Below, piece after piece: positions 63,852 through 64,000 of a DNA stretch of 64,000 nucleotides (positions are counted from its first letter, which is position 1; each line of letters opens with the position of its first letter). Origin of the DNA: Spongiihabitans sp965206355 (lineage in GTDB: Bacteria; Pseudomonadota; Gammaproteobacteria; Arenicellales; Poriferihabitantaceae); contig OZ242212.1 in NCBI GenBank assembly GCA_965206355.1, positions 2,108,001 through 2,172,000 on the forward strand, given 5' to 3'. The position numbers and the translations under genes were made by a program. The notes below the pieces were generated by a model that ran no database searches, was not told the DNA's origin, and worked only from the letters and a program-made list of their open reading frames with translations.

Positions 63852-64000
63852 ATGAGCAAAGTAGCAGACATTCTGACGGACAGGAACGACGATATCTGGA
63901 GCGTACAGTCCGAGCAATCGGTACTCAGTGCCATCAAGTTGATGGCAGAAAAAAGTGTCGGGGCGTTGTTGGTGATTGATGACAATCACTTGTCGGGCAT
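63852..64000 (+). CDS. CBS-domain protein (5' part only)
   Basis: ATG at 63852 follows AGGAGA by 5-6 bases. The visible 49 residues read MSKVADILTDRNDDIWSVQS, then EQSVLSAIKLMAEKSVGALL and VIDDNHLSGI, the first half of a CBS domain (VxPxxSVxxAxxxMxxxxVGALxVxD...LxGI). Such proteins bind adenosine nucleotides and regulate partners. The gene continues beyond the window. Confidence 0.88.
   Translation, partial: MSKVADILTDRNDDIWSVQSEQSVLSAIKLMAEKSVGALLVIDDNHLSG

Overview
The window looks like chromosomal DNA of a gammaproteobacterium. The main reason is the canonical run rseP-bamA-skp-lpxD-fabZ-lpxA-lpxB-rnhB-dnaE (22.3-34.8 kb), an outer-membrane and lipid A assembly cluster with the gammaproteobacterial gene order. 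parC, bamC, ftsY, a short infA and a full dsbD fit this. Base composition is moderate. Many short inverted-repeat elements, IS copies and gene remnants point to a genome with much recent mobile-element activity, as seen in symbionts or other host-associated bacteria. I cannot name the genus.

Layout. 0-4.9 kb (minus strand): a four-gene operon encoding a MotA/TolQ/ExbB-type channel, two MotB/ExbD-like single-anchor partners and a tandem SUMF1/FGE-fold protein. It resembles a proton-driven 5TM:2TM motor of unknown job and is the best candidate for an undescribed system. 5.2-8.4 kb: an S8 autotransporter lipoprotein protease with a C8 tract beside its best start codon (likely phase-variable), then a TlpA-type thioredoxin. 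9.2-12.8 kb: a DsbD with a duplicated sensor domain, FxsA, tRNA-Pro(CGG) and a 51-residue CxxC protein. 13-21 kb: a DUF547 protein, two glycosyltransferases, a CPA1 antiporter, MoaE/MoaD, MoaB and ParC. 20.9-22.3 kb: a decayed breakpoint with two MITEs, an autotransporter remnant and an IS5-like transposase remnant. 22.3-34.8 kb: the rseP-to-dnaE cluster. 34.8-37.5 kb: a frameshifted PabB-PabC fusion and a TauE/SafE exporter.

37.5-45.9 kb is a rearranged region. Two near-identical 718-bp IS1595-family copies in opposite orientation bracket puuB-like, rluC and ilvD genes. Their right-hand flanks carry the same 8 bp in inverted orientation, which shows that the segment between them has flipped. 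The flip separated the two halves of a DNA methyltransferase gene that an IS had interrupted. A putative restriction gene beside it is also broken, by a MITE.

45.9-56.9 kb: a SulP transporter with a histone-H1-like lysine-rich tail, a SpuC-like transaminase, an unknown 306-residue protein, a hydroxyproline epimerase-type racemase with a frameshifted D-amino-acid dehydrogenase, bamC, panB, infA and ftsY. 57-64 kb: a GMC oxidoreductase pseudogene, nnr, a RelE-like remnant, three tandem Fic-domain genes each with its own copied upstream region, an M81 peptidase fragment and the start of a CBS-domain gene.

Ten copies of one 139-163 bp MITE family (ends GAGACCTTTGCACG, mostly 5-bp target duplications) are scattered from 8.4 to 51.2 kb and explain most of the otherwise empty intergenic DNA. 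All family assignments are from reading motifs. No database search was run.
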